DNA from: Picosynechococcus sp. PCC 7003
GTDB taxonomy: Bacteria; Cyanobacteriota; Cyanobacteriia; Cyanobacteriales; MRBY01
Reading direction: 5' to 3'
NCBI RefSeq assembly: GCF_001693255.1
Contig: NZ_CP016474.1
Location: forward strand, 1,568,661 to 1,632,660
Length of the DNA stretch: 64,000 nt
The stretch's first letter is position 1, and each line of letters begins with the position of its first letter. Made by a program: the position numbers and the translations under genes. Shown one piece after another: positions 26,775 through 36,183 of this stretch. The notes beneath the pieces are model-generated. The model made no database searches. It saw only the letters and a list, made by a program, of their open reading frames with translations, and was not told where the DNA came from.

Positions 26775-28247
26775 ATGAATATTCAACAGGTTGCTAATTT
26801 TAGTGGTCGGACAGTTTTTTTAGGGGCCCTACTGCTGTTCCAAGGGGCAACCCTCACCGCAGCCAACCCATTCGATAATCTCGAAAATCGCTGTTTTGAG
26901 GAAGTTTGTGACCAATACAACTGTCGTCTTGTGGAAGTTCCCTGTAGCCAATCTAGTTCTCAAAATACGTCCCAAGAGGATGGCGGCGATGTGGCTCTTT
27001 CCTGTGGTAACTATGGTTTACCGTTTCAGGGGCCTTTAGAATGGACGCCCTACCAAGAAGCTCTCAATGATGGCGCCCAAAATCCTGGGCCTGTGTATGT
27101 CATTTTTTCGATGATCACCTCAGAAATGCGGCCTAACTGGACCCAAAATAATGGAATATGGGAAGTCGCTGGCCCCTTCGATCTGAGATCAGGCAAGGGT
27201 TATCTCTTGGAATTTGGCCCCCAAACGCGCCAAGTGCGAATGATCGAAGGCCCGCTGCCCTACTATGTCGAAGGAACCGCCAGTTGGGTACAGGTGCGAA
27301 ACACCGACACGTTCCGCAACAGCTACGCTTATTGCATCGTGTCAGCCAATAAATATAACAGCGCCACCGAGTCATCTGCACCGAGCCAGACCCAGACCCA
27401 AACGGGAGTCAATTCGAGGCAATGGCGAGGCACCTTAACAAGAAATAGTAAGGTTTTTGATGATGGGACATTTTACAATGCGCATCTATTTACAGCTCAA
27501 GCTGGAGATACGATTCAAATCACCTTAGAAACCCAAGCTTTTGATGGATTGTTGATTTTGGTTGATCCCCAGGGAGAAGCCATCGCACAAATTGATGATA
27601 ATTGGAAAGGAGAAAAAGAAACATTAGCCATTAAGCTACCTGATACCGGGGAATATACCATCGTTGTTAATAGCTATGAAGCCGGCGAAACAGGGGACTA
27701 TCTCCTCAGTCTCAGTCAAAATAATTCCGTTGTCCAAGCGCCAACAGCAACCCCAGAAGTTGCCCTTCAAGAAGTGACGCTTTTTGATAACAATAATATT
27801 TATGGTGTTCGTAATAATCCAAGTAGTGCCACACAGTTTTCTTTACCGAATGCGGCGCGGTTGACTTATTTCATGAACTACCACTGGAACGATGCCCAGG
27901 GTCAAACTCCAGGAACGATGTGGCTGACTCATCAGGATGGTACAACCTATGGCCCCTGGCAAGCGACAACCCAACCGGGTCAAGGGGGAGTGCCGAATGC
28001 CTATTGGATTGTGCGTCCGAATGTCATCTTAAAAGCAGGCAACTATACCATTGGCGATAGTCACCCGAGCAGTTGGGCGAATAATCAGCAATCGGGATTT
28101 AAGGGAATGTCGCTGCTCAAAGGGGTTGCGATCACCAGTTCTTCCGGGAATGCTGGGAACGGCACGATCGATTGCAGTCAATTGGAAGGACTAGACCGTG
28201 TTTTATGCGAACATGACCCACGCAATGACAAAAAAAGCAGCCTGTAG
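26775..28247 (+). CDS. Secreted protein, second tandem paralogue, with a PPC domain
   Basis: A 490-residue exported protein. The signal peptide (1 to about 30) and the following domain (about 75-200: CGNYGLPFQGPLEWTPYQ to SYAYCIVSANKY) match the preceding gene closely. It then has a bacterial pre-peptidase C-terminal (PPC) domain (about 220-325: WRGTLTRNSKVFDDGTFYNAHLF, FDGLLILVDPQGE, GEYTIVVNSYEAGETGDYLLSLS) and a last beta-rich domain (about 340-460) with repeated Trp/Tyr motifs. The start is the ATG at 26775 with AGGA seven bases upstream; a GTG two codons earlier is less likely. PPC domains usually accompany secreted enzymes, but no catalytic domain is recognised. Confidence 0.8.
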   Translation: MNIQQVANFSGRTVFLGALLLFQGATLTAANPFDNLENRCFEEVCDQYNCRLVEVPCSQSSSQNTSQEDGGDVALSCGNYGLPFQGPLEWTPYQEALNDGAQNPGPVYVIFSMITSEMRPNWTQNNGIWEVAGPFDLRSGKGYLLEFGPQTRQVRMIEGPLPYYVEGTASWVQVRNTDTFRNSYAYCIVSANKYNSATESSAPSQTQTQTGVNSRQWRGTLTRNSKVFDDGTFYNAHLFTAQAGDTIQITLETQAFDGLLILVDPQGEAIAQIDDNWKGEKETLAIKLPDTGEYTIVVNSYEAGETGDYLLSLSQNNSVVQAPTATPEVALQEVTLFDNNNIYGVRNNPSSATQFSLPNAARLTYFMNYHWNDAQGQTPGTMWLTHQDGTTYGPWQATTQPGQGGVPNAYWIVRPNVILKAGNYTIGDSHPSSWANNQQSGFKGMSLLKGVAITSSSGNAGNGTIDCSQLEGLDRVLCEHDPRNDKKSSL

Positions 28248-28305
28248 CCGCTTAACAAAACAGATAACCTAAGACAGGATGTTTTGCCTTGAAGATGTCA
28301 CGGTT

Positions 28306-28539
28306 TTAGAAGCCGTTGAAAATAGTAATTTCAGCGATCGAAGCAAAAATAACCCCGAATAAGAAGTAGTTCCAAAGCCAGCCTGTAACACGCTTTTTAC
28401 CAAGTTGACCCTCTGAAGTCCCGCCTGTAAAAAACAAAGACCAAGCCTGGGTCGCAGAGATTGTTGCATTGACGAAGCTGTCTTGGAAGACTACGGGAAT
28501 ATCAGTGGTTGTGGGAGTGTAGCTAAAACCTTGAGTCAT
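28306..28539 (-). CDS. Small protein with a C-terminal membrane helix
   Basis: A 77-residue protein: a polar N-terminal half rich in Thr and Ser (TQGFSYTPTTTD), a loop with GKKRVTG, then one membrane helix (about 55-72, WNYFLFGVIFASIAEITIF). The ATG at 28539 has AGGC eight bases upstream, and the frame is cleaner than the alternative on the same strand (28269-28469). I do not recognise the family; the tail-anchored shape is common for small thylakoid proteins. It is convergent with the secreted paralogue gene and divergent from the ABC-2 exporter operon. Confidence 0.6.
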   Translation of the reverse strand: MTQGFSYTPTTTDIPVVFQDSFVNATISATQAWSLFFTGGTSEGQLGKKRVTGWLWNYFLFGVIFASIAEITIFNGF

Positions 28540-28713
28540 GTTATTTGCCTATTGTGTGAGTGCCGCTTTGATCTTAACAAGATATTAATTTTTATGTAGG
28601 AATACTTGACTGAATGTCATGCATTAGAAACAAAAGTTTCTGGTATCTGTTTGTCGAAATACTACGAACTCAGCCATCCCTCCCAGCATCGCTTCCATAA
28701 TGAAAGGTAGTTG

Positions 28714-29994
28714 GTGCAACCGCTAACGCCTGTTGGGAATGGGATAACTGCCGCCACAATGACTCAAAAAAATAGCATGCCAAAAATCCTCAAGATTGTG
28801 CTGCCGATTGTATTGGTGGGAGGATTGGGCGTTGGTCTGGTGAATTATTTTCTGCGTCCAGAACCCACCCAAGGCCTTGAACTCAGCGGCAGAATCGAAG
28901 GCTATGAAACGGATGTTGGTGCGAAGGTTGGTGGAAAAATCGAGGCGATCGCCGTACGGGAGGGAGACAGGGTTACAAAGGGTCAAGTCCTTGTCACCCT
29001 TGACAGTGCAGAATTACGGGCTTCCTTAGATGGGGCACAGGCTCGGATTAACGCCGCCCAACAGCAGGTAAACCAAGCCCAACTGCAAATCACCGTCATC
29101 GAAAATCAGATCACCGAAGCCCAGCTAACCCAACAGCAGGCCCAGGGTGACACCGCCGGACGGGTCAATGCGGCCCAAGCGAATGTTGCCGCCGCCAAAG
29201 CCCAACTCGCCCAAGCCCAAGCGCAGGTGAAACAACTGGAAGCCGAACTCGCCCTTGCCAAAGCCGATGGCGATCGCTTTCAAAGCCTATACGATTCCGG
29301 TGTGGTTTCCAAGCAGCGATTGGAACAAGCGCAAACCCAATATTTATCGACGAAGGAAAACCTTGATGCCCGCCGTGCCGTGGTTGCCGCCGCCGCTGAA
29401 CAGGTGAAAACCGCCGAAGGCAATCTCACCCAAACCCAAGCCAGCCAATTTAATCCAGATATTCGCGCCGTCCAAGTGCAACGGCTCCAAACCCAACTCG
29501 CCCAAGCCCAATCCCAACTCAGTGCCGCCCAAGCCCAAGTGCAAAATGCCCAAGCCAATTACAACGAAATTGCGGCAAAACTCAAGGATTTAGAATTGGT
29601 CAGTCCCATCGATGGGGTGGTCTTAACCCGCACCGCCGAACCGGGGGAAGTGGTGGCAACGGGAAAAACGTTGTTAACCCTAGTGAATTTGGGGGAGGTG
29701 TATCTGCGGGGTTTTATTCCCGAAAAAGAGGTGGGGGCGATTCACATTGGGCAGGAGGCGGCGGTATTTTTGGACTCTGCACCGGAGGAGCCTTTAAATG
29801 CCACTGTGACGGCGATCGATACGGAGGCTTCCTTTACGCCGGAAAATATTTATTTTCGGGATGATCGGGTGACGCAAGTGTTTGGGTTGAAGTTGCAAGT
29901 TGAAAATGAAGCGGGTTTGGCGAAACCGGGGATGCCTGCGGATGCGACGATTTTGACGCAGGAAGCGGCGGCAACGAAAAAAGCACGACGCTAA
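28714..29994 (+). CDS. HlyD-family periplasmic adaptor, YbhG-like
   Basis: Adaptor of an ABC-2 type exporter. It has a membrane anchor (about 27-46), the lipoyl half-motif GAKVGGKIEAIAVREGDRVTKGQVLVTLD, a long Gln/Ala-rich coiled coil (about 110-285) and the second half LVSPIDGVVLTRTAEPGEVVATGKTLLTL, then a barrel domain. The start is uncertain: GTG at 28714 has AAAGG six bases upstream, TTG at 28711 is one codon earlier, and ATG at 28759 gives a more usual N-terminus but lacks a ribosome binding site. It is the first gene of a four-gene operon; the next start is 6 bases after its stop. Confidence 0.9.
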   Translation: MQPLTPVGNGITAATMTQKNSMPKILKIVLPIVLVGGLGVGLVNYFLRPEPTQGLELSGRIEGYETDVGAKVGGKIEAIAVREGDRVTKGQVLVTLDSAELRASLDGAQARINAAQQQVNQAQLQITVIENQITEAQLTQQQAQGDTAGRVNAAQANVAAAKAQLAQAQAQVKQLEAELALAKADGDRFQSLYDSGVVSKQRLEQAQTQYLSTKENLDARRAVVAAAAEQVKTAEGNLTQTQASQFNPDIRAVQVQRLQTQLAQAQSQLSAAQAQVQNAQANYNEIAAKLKDLELVSPIDGVVLTRTAEPGEVVATGKTLLTLVNLGEVYLRGFIPEKEVGAIHIGQEAAVFLDSAPEEPLNATVTAIDTEASFTPENIYFRDDRVTQVFGLKLQVENEAGLAKPGMPADATILTQEAAATKKARR

Positions 29995-30000
29995 AGGGGC

Positions 30001-31968
30001 ATGATGGCAGCAACGGCAATCAACCATAAAAATACTTTTGAGAATGGCTTACGCCACGGGGCAACCACAATTCAGGTGGCGGGACTGCGGAAAGATTACG
30101 GCGCGGTACAGGCGGTGCGGGGGCTGGATTTTTCGGTGAAGGCGGGGGAGATTTTTGGGTTGATTGGCCCCGATGGGGCGGGCAAAACTTCGACGTTTCA
30201 GATTTTGGCGGGGGTGATGGGGGCAACGGCTGGCTCAGTAACAATGCTTGGTAAAACGCCGCAGGAATCCCGTTTGGAGGTGGGTTATCTGACGCAACAG
30301 TTTTCGTTGTATCTGGATTTGAGTATTTTGGAAAATTTGCGCTATGTGGCGGGTTTGCGCAATGTGCCAGAGCAGATATTTGGCGATCGCCACCGTCATT
30401 TACTGCAGTTAATGAATCTGGATCAATTTCCCGATCGTTTGGCGCGGCAGTTGTCGGGGGGGATGAAACAGAAACTAGCATTATGTTGTGCGTTGATTGC
30501 CCAGCCGAAAATTTTATTGCTCGATGAACCGACGACGGGGGTCGATCCGGTGTCACGGCGGGAATTTTGGGATTTGCTGGCGGGAATTGCGGCGCAGGGG
30601 GTAACCATTGTCACGGCAACGCCCTATCTGGATGAGGCGGAACGCTGTCATCGCATCGCCCTGATTTATGACGGGGAAATTCAGCAGCTGGGTACGTTGG
30701 GGGAGTTGCAGCAGGATTTAGGCTTACATCGCTTGGAATTGCGAGCGAATGCTCTGGCGGCAGCGGAGGAATTGTTACGCAATCAGCCCCCCAAAACGGT
30801 GCTCGATGTGCAATCCTTTGGCGATCGCCTCGATATTTTGACCGCCGATATTAACCAAGCCCAGCAGGACATTACGCAAACCCTAGCCGCTGCAAACATT
30901 CAGGTACAAAGCTTAGAGACAAATGAACCAACCCTCGAAAATGTCTTTGTGAACCATCTGCGCCAGCAAGGGGCGGATCCGGTGTACAAAGCGTTTCCCT
31001 ATTACCGCAAACGGGGAGATTTAAAGCCAAAAGCCCCAAAAATCGCCATTTCTGCCCAACGACTGCAAAAAACCTTTGGGGAATTTCAGGCAGTGAAAAA
31101 TGTCACCTTCGATGTCCACTACGGCGAAATTTATGGACTCCTTGGCGCAAACGGTGCGGGCAAAACCACCACGATTAAAATGATCTGTGGCCTACTCCCG
31201 GCGACGGCGGGGGTGATGGCACTGGCGGGGGAAACGGAAAATCTCCATCGTTCGGAAGTGCGATCGCGCCTTGGGTACATGAGTCAAAAATTCACTCTCT
31301 ACGACGATTTAACGATTCAGCAAAATCTAGAGTTTTACTGTGGAGTGTATGGCATTCCGCGCAAATTACGGCGGGAAAAAATCGCCTGGGTGTTGGAAAC
31401 GTGTGGGTTGCTCGGTCGGGAAAAAATTACCACGGGCAGTTTACCGGGGGGTTGGAAACAGCGGGTCGCCTTTGGTGCCTCGGTGATGCACGAACCGGAC
31501 ATTTTATTTCTCGATGAACCGACTTCGGGGGTCGATCCGGTGGCGCGGCGGCAGTTTTGGCGACTAATTCGGGATTTTGCGCGGCAGGGGACGGCGATCC
31601 TCGTTACGACCCACTATTTAGAGGAGGCGGAAAACTGTAATCGGATGGCATTTATGGTGGCGGGGGAAATTGTGGCCCAGGGTTCCCCCACGGAAATTAA
31701 GGCGGCGCAACCGGGGGAATTGATCGAGTTTTGTACGAATCGGCTTCAACGGGCCTCGGATTTGCTCAAGGAAAATTTGGATCATTGGCGGGTGTCGATT
31801 TTTGGCGATCGCCTCCACCTGGTTTTAGATCATCCAGCCCAAGAATTAGCGTTTATTCAGCAAACTTTACAGCGGGAGGGGATTGAAATTTACAGTCAAC
31901 GCACCATTCCCTTTACCCTCGAAGATTCTTTTATCGGTACAGTCCAACGGGCGGAGGATGTACGCTAA
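30001..31968 (+). CDS. Double ABC ATP-binding protein, YbhF-like
   Basis: A fusion of two ABC ATPase domains in 655 residues, as in E. coli YbhF. The first half (about 25-240) has GPDGAGKT, LSGGMKQKL and ILLLDEPTTGVD. The second half (about 345-560) has GANGAGKT, SLPGGWKQRV (signature Ser replaced by Pro) and ILFLDEPTSGVD. In the first half the switch His position reads TATPYLDE rather than T-T-H; the second has TTHYLEE. The two sites are therefore probably unequal, one consensus and one degenerate, as is common in asymmetric ABC exporters. It works with the two permeases that follow. Confidence 0.93.
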   Translation: MMAATAINHKNTFENGLRHGATTIQVAGLRKDYGAVQAVRGLDFSVKAGEIFGLIGPDGAGKTSTFQILAGVMGATAGSVTMLGKTPQESRLEVGYLTQQFSLYLDLSILENLRYVAGLRNVPEQIFGDRHRHLLQLMNLDQFPDRLARQLSGGMKQKLALCCALIAQPKILLLDEPTTGVDPVSRREFWDLLAGIAAQGVTIVTATPYLDEAERCHRIALIYDGEIQQLGTLGELQQDLGLHRLELRANALAAAEELLRNQPPKTVLDVQSFGDRLDILTADINQAQQDITQTLAAANIQVQSLETNEPTLENVFVNHLRQQGADPVYKAFPYYRKRGDLKPKAPKIAISAQRLQKTFGEFQAVKNVTFDVHYGEIYGLLGANGAGKTTTIKMICGLLPATAGVMALAGETENLHRSEVRSRLGYMSQKFTLYDDLTIQQNLEFYCGVYGIPRKLRREKIAWVLETCGLLGREKITTGSLPGGWKQRVAFGASVMHEPDILFLDEPTSGVDPVARRQFWRLIRDFARQGTAILVTTHYLEEAENCNRMAFMVAGEIVAQGSPTEIKAAQPGELIEFCTNRLQRASDLLKENLDHWRVSIFGDRLHLVLDHPAQELAFIQQTLQREGIEIYSQRTIPFTLEDSFIGTVQRAEDVR

Positions 31969-31971
31969 ACC

Positions 31972-33078
31972 ATGAGCCTCAAACGTGTGTTGTCCCAAGC
32001 GAAAAAGGAACTGGCGCAATTTAGCCGCGATCGCCTGACCGTTGCCTTGGCGTTGGTGCTGCCCTTGGGAATGTTGTTAATTTATGGCTACGCGATTCGG
32101 TTGGAAACGAAAAATATTCCCCTCGCAGTGCAGGATTTCGACAATTCGCCCCTCAGTCGCAGCTATGTGGAACGACTTTTTGCCACCAATCAATTTATTC
32201 CGACCCCATTGGTCGACAGTTTGCCCTTATCTTCTCTGGATCGAGGCACAGCCAAAGCGACCATCGTCATTCCCCCAACCTTTGCTGAAGATGTCGCAGC
32301 GGGGAATGCCAAGGTACAAGCCCTGATCGATGGCACGGATGTGAATAATGCGCGGGTGATCCAAAACAGTGTGCGGGCGGTGACTAACTTTTTTATCCAA
32401 AGCCTACCCAATGCCCAACGTCCCGAGGGAATTCAGGCTAGGGTGCGGATTTGGTTTAATCCCGGTCGTGAGGAAGCCCTGTATATTGTGCCGGGGATTT
32501 TTGGGGTGGTGTTTTGGGTATTCCCCTCGATGCTGGCGGCGATCGCCGTGGTGCGGGAAAAGGAACAGGGAACCGCAATTCAGGTCTACGCTTCCGACCT
32601 CAGTGCTACGGAATGGCTGTTGGGTAAGGGGTTAGCCTACTGGCTGGTGGCGATCGCCGAAACCCTCGTGGTGATGACCATCTCCTTTGTCTTGTTCCAT
32701 ATCCGACTCCAAACCAGTCCCCTCCCATTAATTATTGGCACAGCTATTTACCTCGCAGCGGCGGTGTCCTTCGGGTTATTTATCGGCGCACGGGGCGGAA
32801 ACCAAAATGCCGCAGTCCAAGGCACGGCGATCGCCGGATTTTTGACCTCATTTTTGCTCTCTGGCTTTATTTACCGCTTAGAAAATATTCCCTTTCCCCT
32901 CTCTTTAATTGCCAACATTATTCCCGCCCGCTATTACATTTTGCTCACGAGAGATGCCTTTGTGCGGGGCAGTGGTTGGAGCAGTATTTGGTATGTACCC
33001 ATTGTTGTCGGCGTGATTGGTTTACTTCTCTTTAAAGCCGCTACAAAAATCATGGAAAAAATGCAGTTGTCGGAGTGA
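31972..33078 (+). CDS. ABC-2 type permease, first of pair (YbhS-like)
   Basis: Inner-membrane permease of the ABC-2 superfamily, 368 residues. One N-terminal membrane helix (about 22-40) is followed by a large external domain with the FDNSPLSRSYVERLFATNQF block, then five more helices (about 175-360), including the family block VPGIFGVVFWVFPSMLAAIAVVREKEQGT. It starts 3 bases after the ATPase stop and overlaps the next permease. Related E. coli systems export drugs or cations; the substrate here is unknown. Confidence 0.92.
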   Translation: MSLKRVLSQAKKELAQFSRDRLTVALALVLPLGMLLIYGYAIRLETKNIPLAVQDFDNSPLSRSYVERLFATNQFIPTPLVDSLPLSSLDRGTAKATIVIPPTFAEDVAAGNAKVQALIDGTDVNNARVIQNSVRAVTNFFIQSLPNAQRPEGIQARVRIWFNPGREEALYIVPGIFGVVFWVFPSMLAAIAVVREKEQGTAIQVYASDLSATEWLLGKGLAYWLVAIAETLVVMTISFVLFHIRLQTSPLPLIIGTAIYLAAAVSFGLFIGARGGNQNAAVQGTAIAGFLTSFLLSGFIYRLENIPFPLSLIANIIPARYYILLTRDAFVRGSGWSSIWYVPIVVGVIGLLLFKAATKIMEKMQLSE

Positions 33079-33089
33079 AAAATGAAGTT

Positions 33090-34220
33090 ATGAAAATTAA
33101 TTTTCTATATCGCTTTTTTGATAGTCGATTTTGGGCATTGACCCTCAAAGAAATCCGACAAATTTTGAAGAATCGCCAATCTATTTTTCTCCTGATTTTT
33201 CCGCCGACGATTCAATTATTAGTTTTTGGTTTAGCCCTCAGTCCCAATGTCGATCACCTCAGTTTAGGGTTAATTGATTACGCCAACTCTGTCCAAAGTC
33301 GTGAATTTGTTTCTGCCTTGACGGAAAATGACATCTTTCAAATTGAGTCAATCCCTAAAAATGAAGCCCAGTTACAGGAGCAGGTACGCAATGGAAAATT
33401 AACCGCCGGATTAATTATTCCGCCCAACCTTGATCGAGATTTAAACCAAGGCAATTCGACGGAAGTACAAGTTTTTATTGATGGAGTCGATGCTAATACC
33501 GCTGGCATTACAAACGGTTATATCAATCAAATTGTGAATCAATATACCCGCCAACAAAATCCTATTTTTAAAACGCCTCCCGTCGAAACCCAAAGCCGTT
33601 TTCTTTATAATCCGGGTTTAATTAGTAGCTGGTTTTTTGTGCCGGGGGTGATCGGTTTAGTGCTGACTTTAACGGGATCTCTCATTTCTTCGGTCACGGT
33701 CATTCGGGAAAAAGATGTGGGGACATTAGAGCAATTACTCATGACTCCAGCATCGGGCTGGGAAATTTTATTGGCGAAAATCGTGCCGTTGTTTATCCTT
33801 TTGATGGGTGATGTTTTGATTGCTTGCGGTATGGGAAAGTTTATTTTCAATTTACCGTTTCGGGGCAATTTTTTAATTTTCTATTCCCTTTCTGGACTGT
33901 ATGTGTTTGTGAGTATTGGTTTAGGGATTTTACTCGCCACCCTATCCCGTACCCAGCAGCAAGTGGTGCTTACTTCGTTCTTTTTTAATGCACCGATTAT
34001 CCAACTTTCTGGGGCGATCGCCCCGATTGAGAGTATGCCGAAATTTTTCCAGATTCTCTCGTGGTTTGACCCGCTGCGCCATTATGTGGCGATCGCCCGC
34101 AGTTTAATTCTCAAAGGTGTGGCGATTGACTCCCTGTGGCCGAATATTTTGGCATTGCTAGGGTTTGCGATCATTCTGTTGTCGGTTAGTGTGCATCGCT
34201 TCCGGGCGCAGTTGAATTGA
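33090..34220 (+). CDS. ABC-2 type permease, second of pair (YbhR-like)
   Basis: Second permease subunit, with the same architecture as its neighbour: one N-terminal helix, an external domain (LIDYANSVQSREFVSAL) and a C-terminal block of five helices with VPGVIGLVLTLTGSLISSVTVIREKDVGTLEQLLMTP. The ATG at 33090 gives 376 residues; a GTG at 33075 overlapping the previous stop would add five residues. Its last 35 bases overlap the convergent mnmD gene, so the two transcripts share a 3' end. It is probably the last gene of the exporter operon. Confidence 0.92.
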   Translation: MKINFLYRFFDSRFWALTLKEIRQILKNRQSIFLLIFPPTIQLLVFGLALSPNVDHLSLGLIDYANSVQSREFVSALTENDIFQIESIPKNEAQLQEQVRNGKLTAGLIIPPNLDRDLNQGNSTEVQVFIDGVDANTAGITNGYINQIVNQYTRQQNPIFKTPPVETQSRFLYNPGLISSWFFVPGVIGLVLTLTGSLISSVTVIREKDVGTLEQLLMTPASGWEILLAKIVPLFILLMGDVLIACGMGKFIFNLPFRGNFLIFYSLSGLYVFVSIGLGILLATLSRTQQQVVLTSFFFNAPIIQLSGAIAPIESMPKFFQILSWFDPLRHYVAIARSLILKGVAIDSLWPNILALLGFAIILLSVSVHRFRAQLN

Positions 34221-35076
34221 GGGCTAACCAGCGTTTTTTCCAGTGACTCGTGGATTCCCGCTGGCTGGATTGTTGTTCGTCCCGCCGCCGTTGCAAAATC
34301 GTGGCCGCATCGTCCTGGAGGGTCGGATCTCGGTAGGCGATCGCCGCATTGGTCAGAAGATGCTCCTGCTCCTGTTGGGAAAGGGGGATGAGATTATCGG
34401 GGATAAACCGCGCGAGGGTTCCGGGAGATTTGCGACCCACACCGGGAGTTTTTCCGAGCTGCAAACCTGCTGCCTGGAGGGCCACCCGAACCGCCGCCGC
34501 ACAGGAATAGGTCGCCAGATAACCGCTTGGGGTAAGGCATTGGGCCACTAAACCCAAAAATTCCACTGTCCAGAGTTGGGGACATTTAGGAGGCGAAAAG
34601 GGATCAAGAAAAATGGCATCGGCCTGGAAATTTACATCGATCACCCGTTGGATAGTCTGCCGTGCATCTCCTGTGAGTAATTGAGCTTTTAATCGGCTTG
34701 TTTCAACTTGAAGCGTTTCGCCCAGTTCCCGGAGTAGGGAAACCACTGTTTCGGGATAGGCAGCCAGAACATTTTGCTGAATGCTATCAAGGGCGATCGC
34801 CTGGTCTCTTTCGAGGGCAAATAATGTCACGCGACAGTGAGGATTGATCCGCCAAATTTCCGTGAGAGCCGCGGCGGTATTGTGACCCAAGCCATAGCAA
34901 ATATCCAAAAGTCGGAGTTGGGGTCGTTGGGCAAGTTCAGTGATCCGGCAGGGTCTGAGAAATTTTTCCTCGGCCTCCCGTTTCGCCCCCACCTGGGAGT
35001 GGAAATGCTCCTGAAATTCCTCAGAAAAAAAGGTGTAGGAACCGTCGGCGGTTAACTGGGGCACCAAGCTCGTCAT
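34186..35076 (-). CDS. mnmD: tRNA 5-methylaminomethyl-2-thiouridine methyltransferase, MnmD type
   Basis: Methyltransferase domain corresponding to the N-terminal half of MnmC, which completes the mnm5s2U34 modification of certain tRNAs. The stand-alone form lacks the oxidoreductase half. Features: DGSYTFFSEEFQEHFHS with GAKREAEEKF, SAM motif LLDICYGLGHNTAAAL, the acidic block ALERD, and the catalytic-site block DAIFLDPFSPPKCPQLWT. It has 296 residues; the C-terminal 60 are Gln/Arg-rich and variable. The start ATG is at 35076. It reads in the same direction as mltG, which ends 12 bases upstream. Confidence 0.9.
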   Translation of the reverse strand: MTSLVPQLTADGSYTFFSEEFQEHFHSQVGAKREAEEKFLRPCRITELAQRPQLRLLDICYGLGHNTAAALTEIWRINPHCRVTLFALERDQAIALDSIQQNVLAAYPETVVSLLRELGETLQVETSRLKAQLLTGDARQTIQRVIDVNFQADAIFLDPFSPPKCPQLWTVEFLGLVAQCLTPSGYLATYSCAAAVRVALQAAGLQLGKTPGVGRKSPGTLARFIPDNLIPLSQQEQEHLLTNAAIAYRDPTLQDDAATILQRRRDEQQSSQRESTSHWKKRWLALNSTAPGSDAH

Positions 35077-35088
35077 GGTCAGGCGTAA

Positions 35089-36183
35089 CTATTCTGTCTC
35101 ACCGTCGATGGCGGCGCGGATGCGTTGGGTAGCGGCTTCATGCTCGGCGAGGGTTTCACTGAAAACATGGGTGCCATCGTAATTGGCCACAAAAAATAAA
35201 AAGTCCGTCGCTTCAGGCTTGGATGTGGCGCGAAAACTGGCTAACCCCGGTGAGGCGATCGCCCCTGGTGGTAGACCTTCATTGAGATAGGTGTTGTAGG
35301 GGTTGGGGGTGCGCACCTGCTCGAGGGTAAGGGGTTGTTCCTTCGTTTGGCGAATGCCCAGGCCATATTCCACCGTCGGGTCTGTTTCTAGGCGCATCCC
35401 CTGTTCCAGGCGATTGACAAATACTCCAGCAATTAAAGGCCGCTCCTCAGGGATTACCGCCTCTTTTTCTACAATGCTCGCCAGGGTTACCCATTCCGCG
35501 AGGGACAAATCCAAAGGCACTGTTTCCGCATCGTAGAGGGGCAAAACCACCGCTTCAAATTGGCCCAACATCTGCTCAATGATCGCTGGGGGGCTAGGCT
35601 GGGCGTTATCGAGAAAATAGGTGTCGGGAAATAAAAAGCCTTCCAAAGACGTTAAATCTTCTGGCAACCAGGGAAATTGCTCACGAGGAATGGTCTGGGT
35701 CGCCGCAATAAATTCCGTGGCGGGGAAAAAACCCAATGCCTCAAAACGGTTGGCCATCTGTTGGATCGTCCAACCTTCGGGGATGGTCACGCTAGTCTGT
35801 ACCACATCCCCCGACCAAATTTGCTGGGCGATCGCCGGGAGATCTTGGTTCGGTGGAAATTGGTAGGTGCCTGCTTTTAGACTGCCGCCCCGATCCGTGA
35901 GCCTGAGCCATTTCACCCAGATCTGCCAGGCCTTAGGAGATTGGATTAAACCCAAAGTCGCTAAATCTTCGCCAATTTGTGCGGCGCCTGTACCAACCGG
36001 AATGTCGAGTTGCACCGTCTGGTCAGCATTTTCACCAGGGGCGATCGCCCACCGCCACCAGGCCCAACTCTGCCAAAAGGCGATCGCCACTGTCAGGGTC
36101 AGAATCCCAGAAAACCAAGGAAAACCCTGTTTCCGACGTGATAAGGGTTGCGTTTTTGGGGACGCATTAGTCGGCATCGGCAT
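35089..36183 (-). CDS. mltG: Endolytic murein transglycosylase MltG
   Basis: Inner-membrane lytic transglycosylase that cuts nascent peptidoglycan strands (YceG family). It has an N-terminal membrane helix (about 25-45), a LysM-like segment (about 60-130) and the catalytic domain with SLEGFLFPDTYFLD and the catalytic Glu in TLASIVEKEA, followed by GVFVNRLEQGMRLETDPTVEYGLG and LPPGAIASPGLASFRA. The ATG at 36183 (364 residues) overlaps the upstream DUF3727 gene by 17 bases; ATG 36177 and TTG 36204 are alternatives. The overlap suggests coupled translation. Confidence 0.94.
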   Translation of the reverse strand: MPMPTNASPKTQPLSRRKQGFPWFSGILTLTVAIAFWQSWAWWRWAIAPGENADQTVQLDIPVGTGAAQIGEDLATLGLIQSPKAWQIWVKWLRLTDRGGSLKAGTYQFPPNQDLPAIAQQIWSGDVVQTSVTIPEGWTIQQMANRFEALGFFPATEFIAATQTIPREQFPWLPEDLTSLEGFLFPDTYFLDNAQPSPPAIIEQMLGQFEAVVLPLYDAETVPLDLSLAEWVTLASIVEKEAVIPEERPLIAGVFVNRLEQGMRLETDPTVEYGLGIRQTKEQPLTLEQVRTPNPYNTYLNEGLPPGAIASPGLASFRATSKPEATDFLFFVANYDGTHVFSETLAEHEAATQRIRAAIDGETE

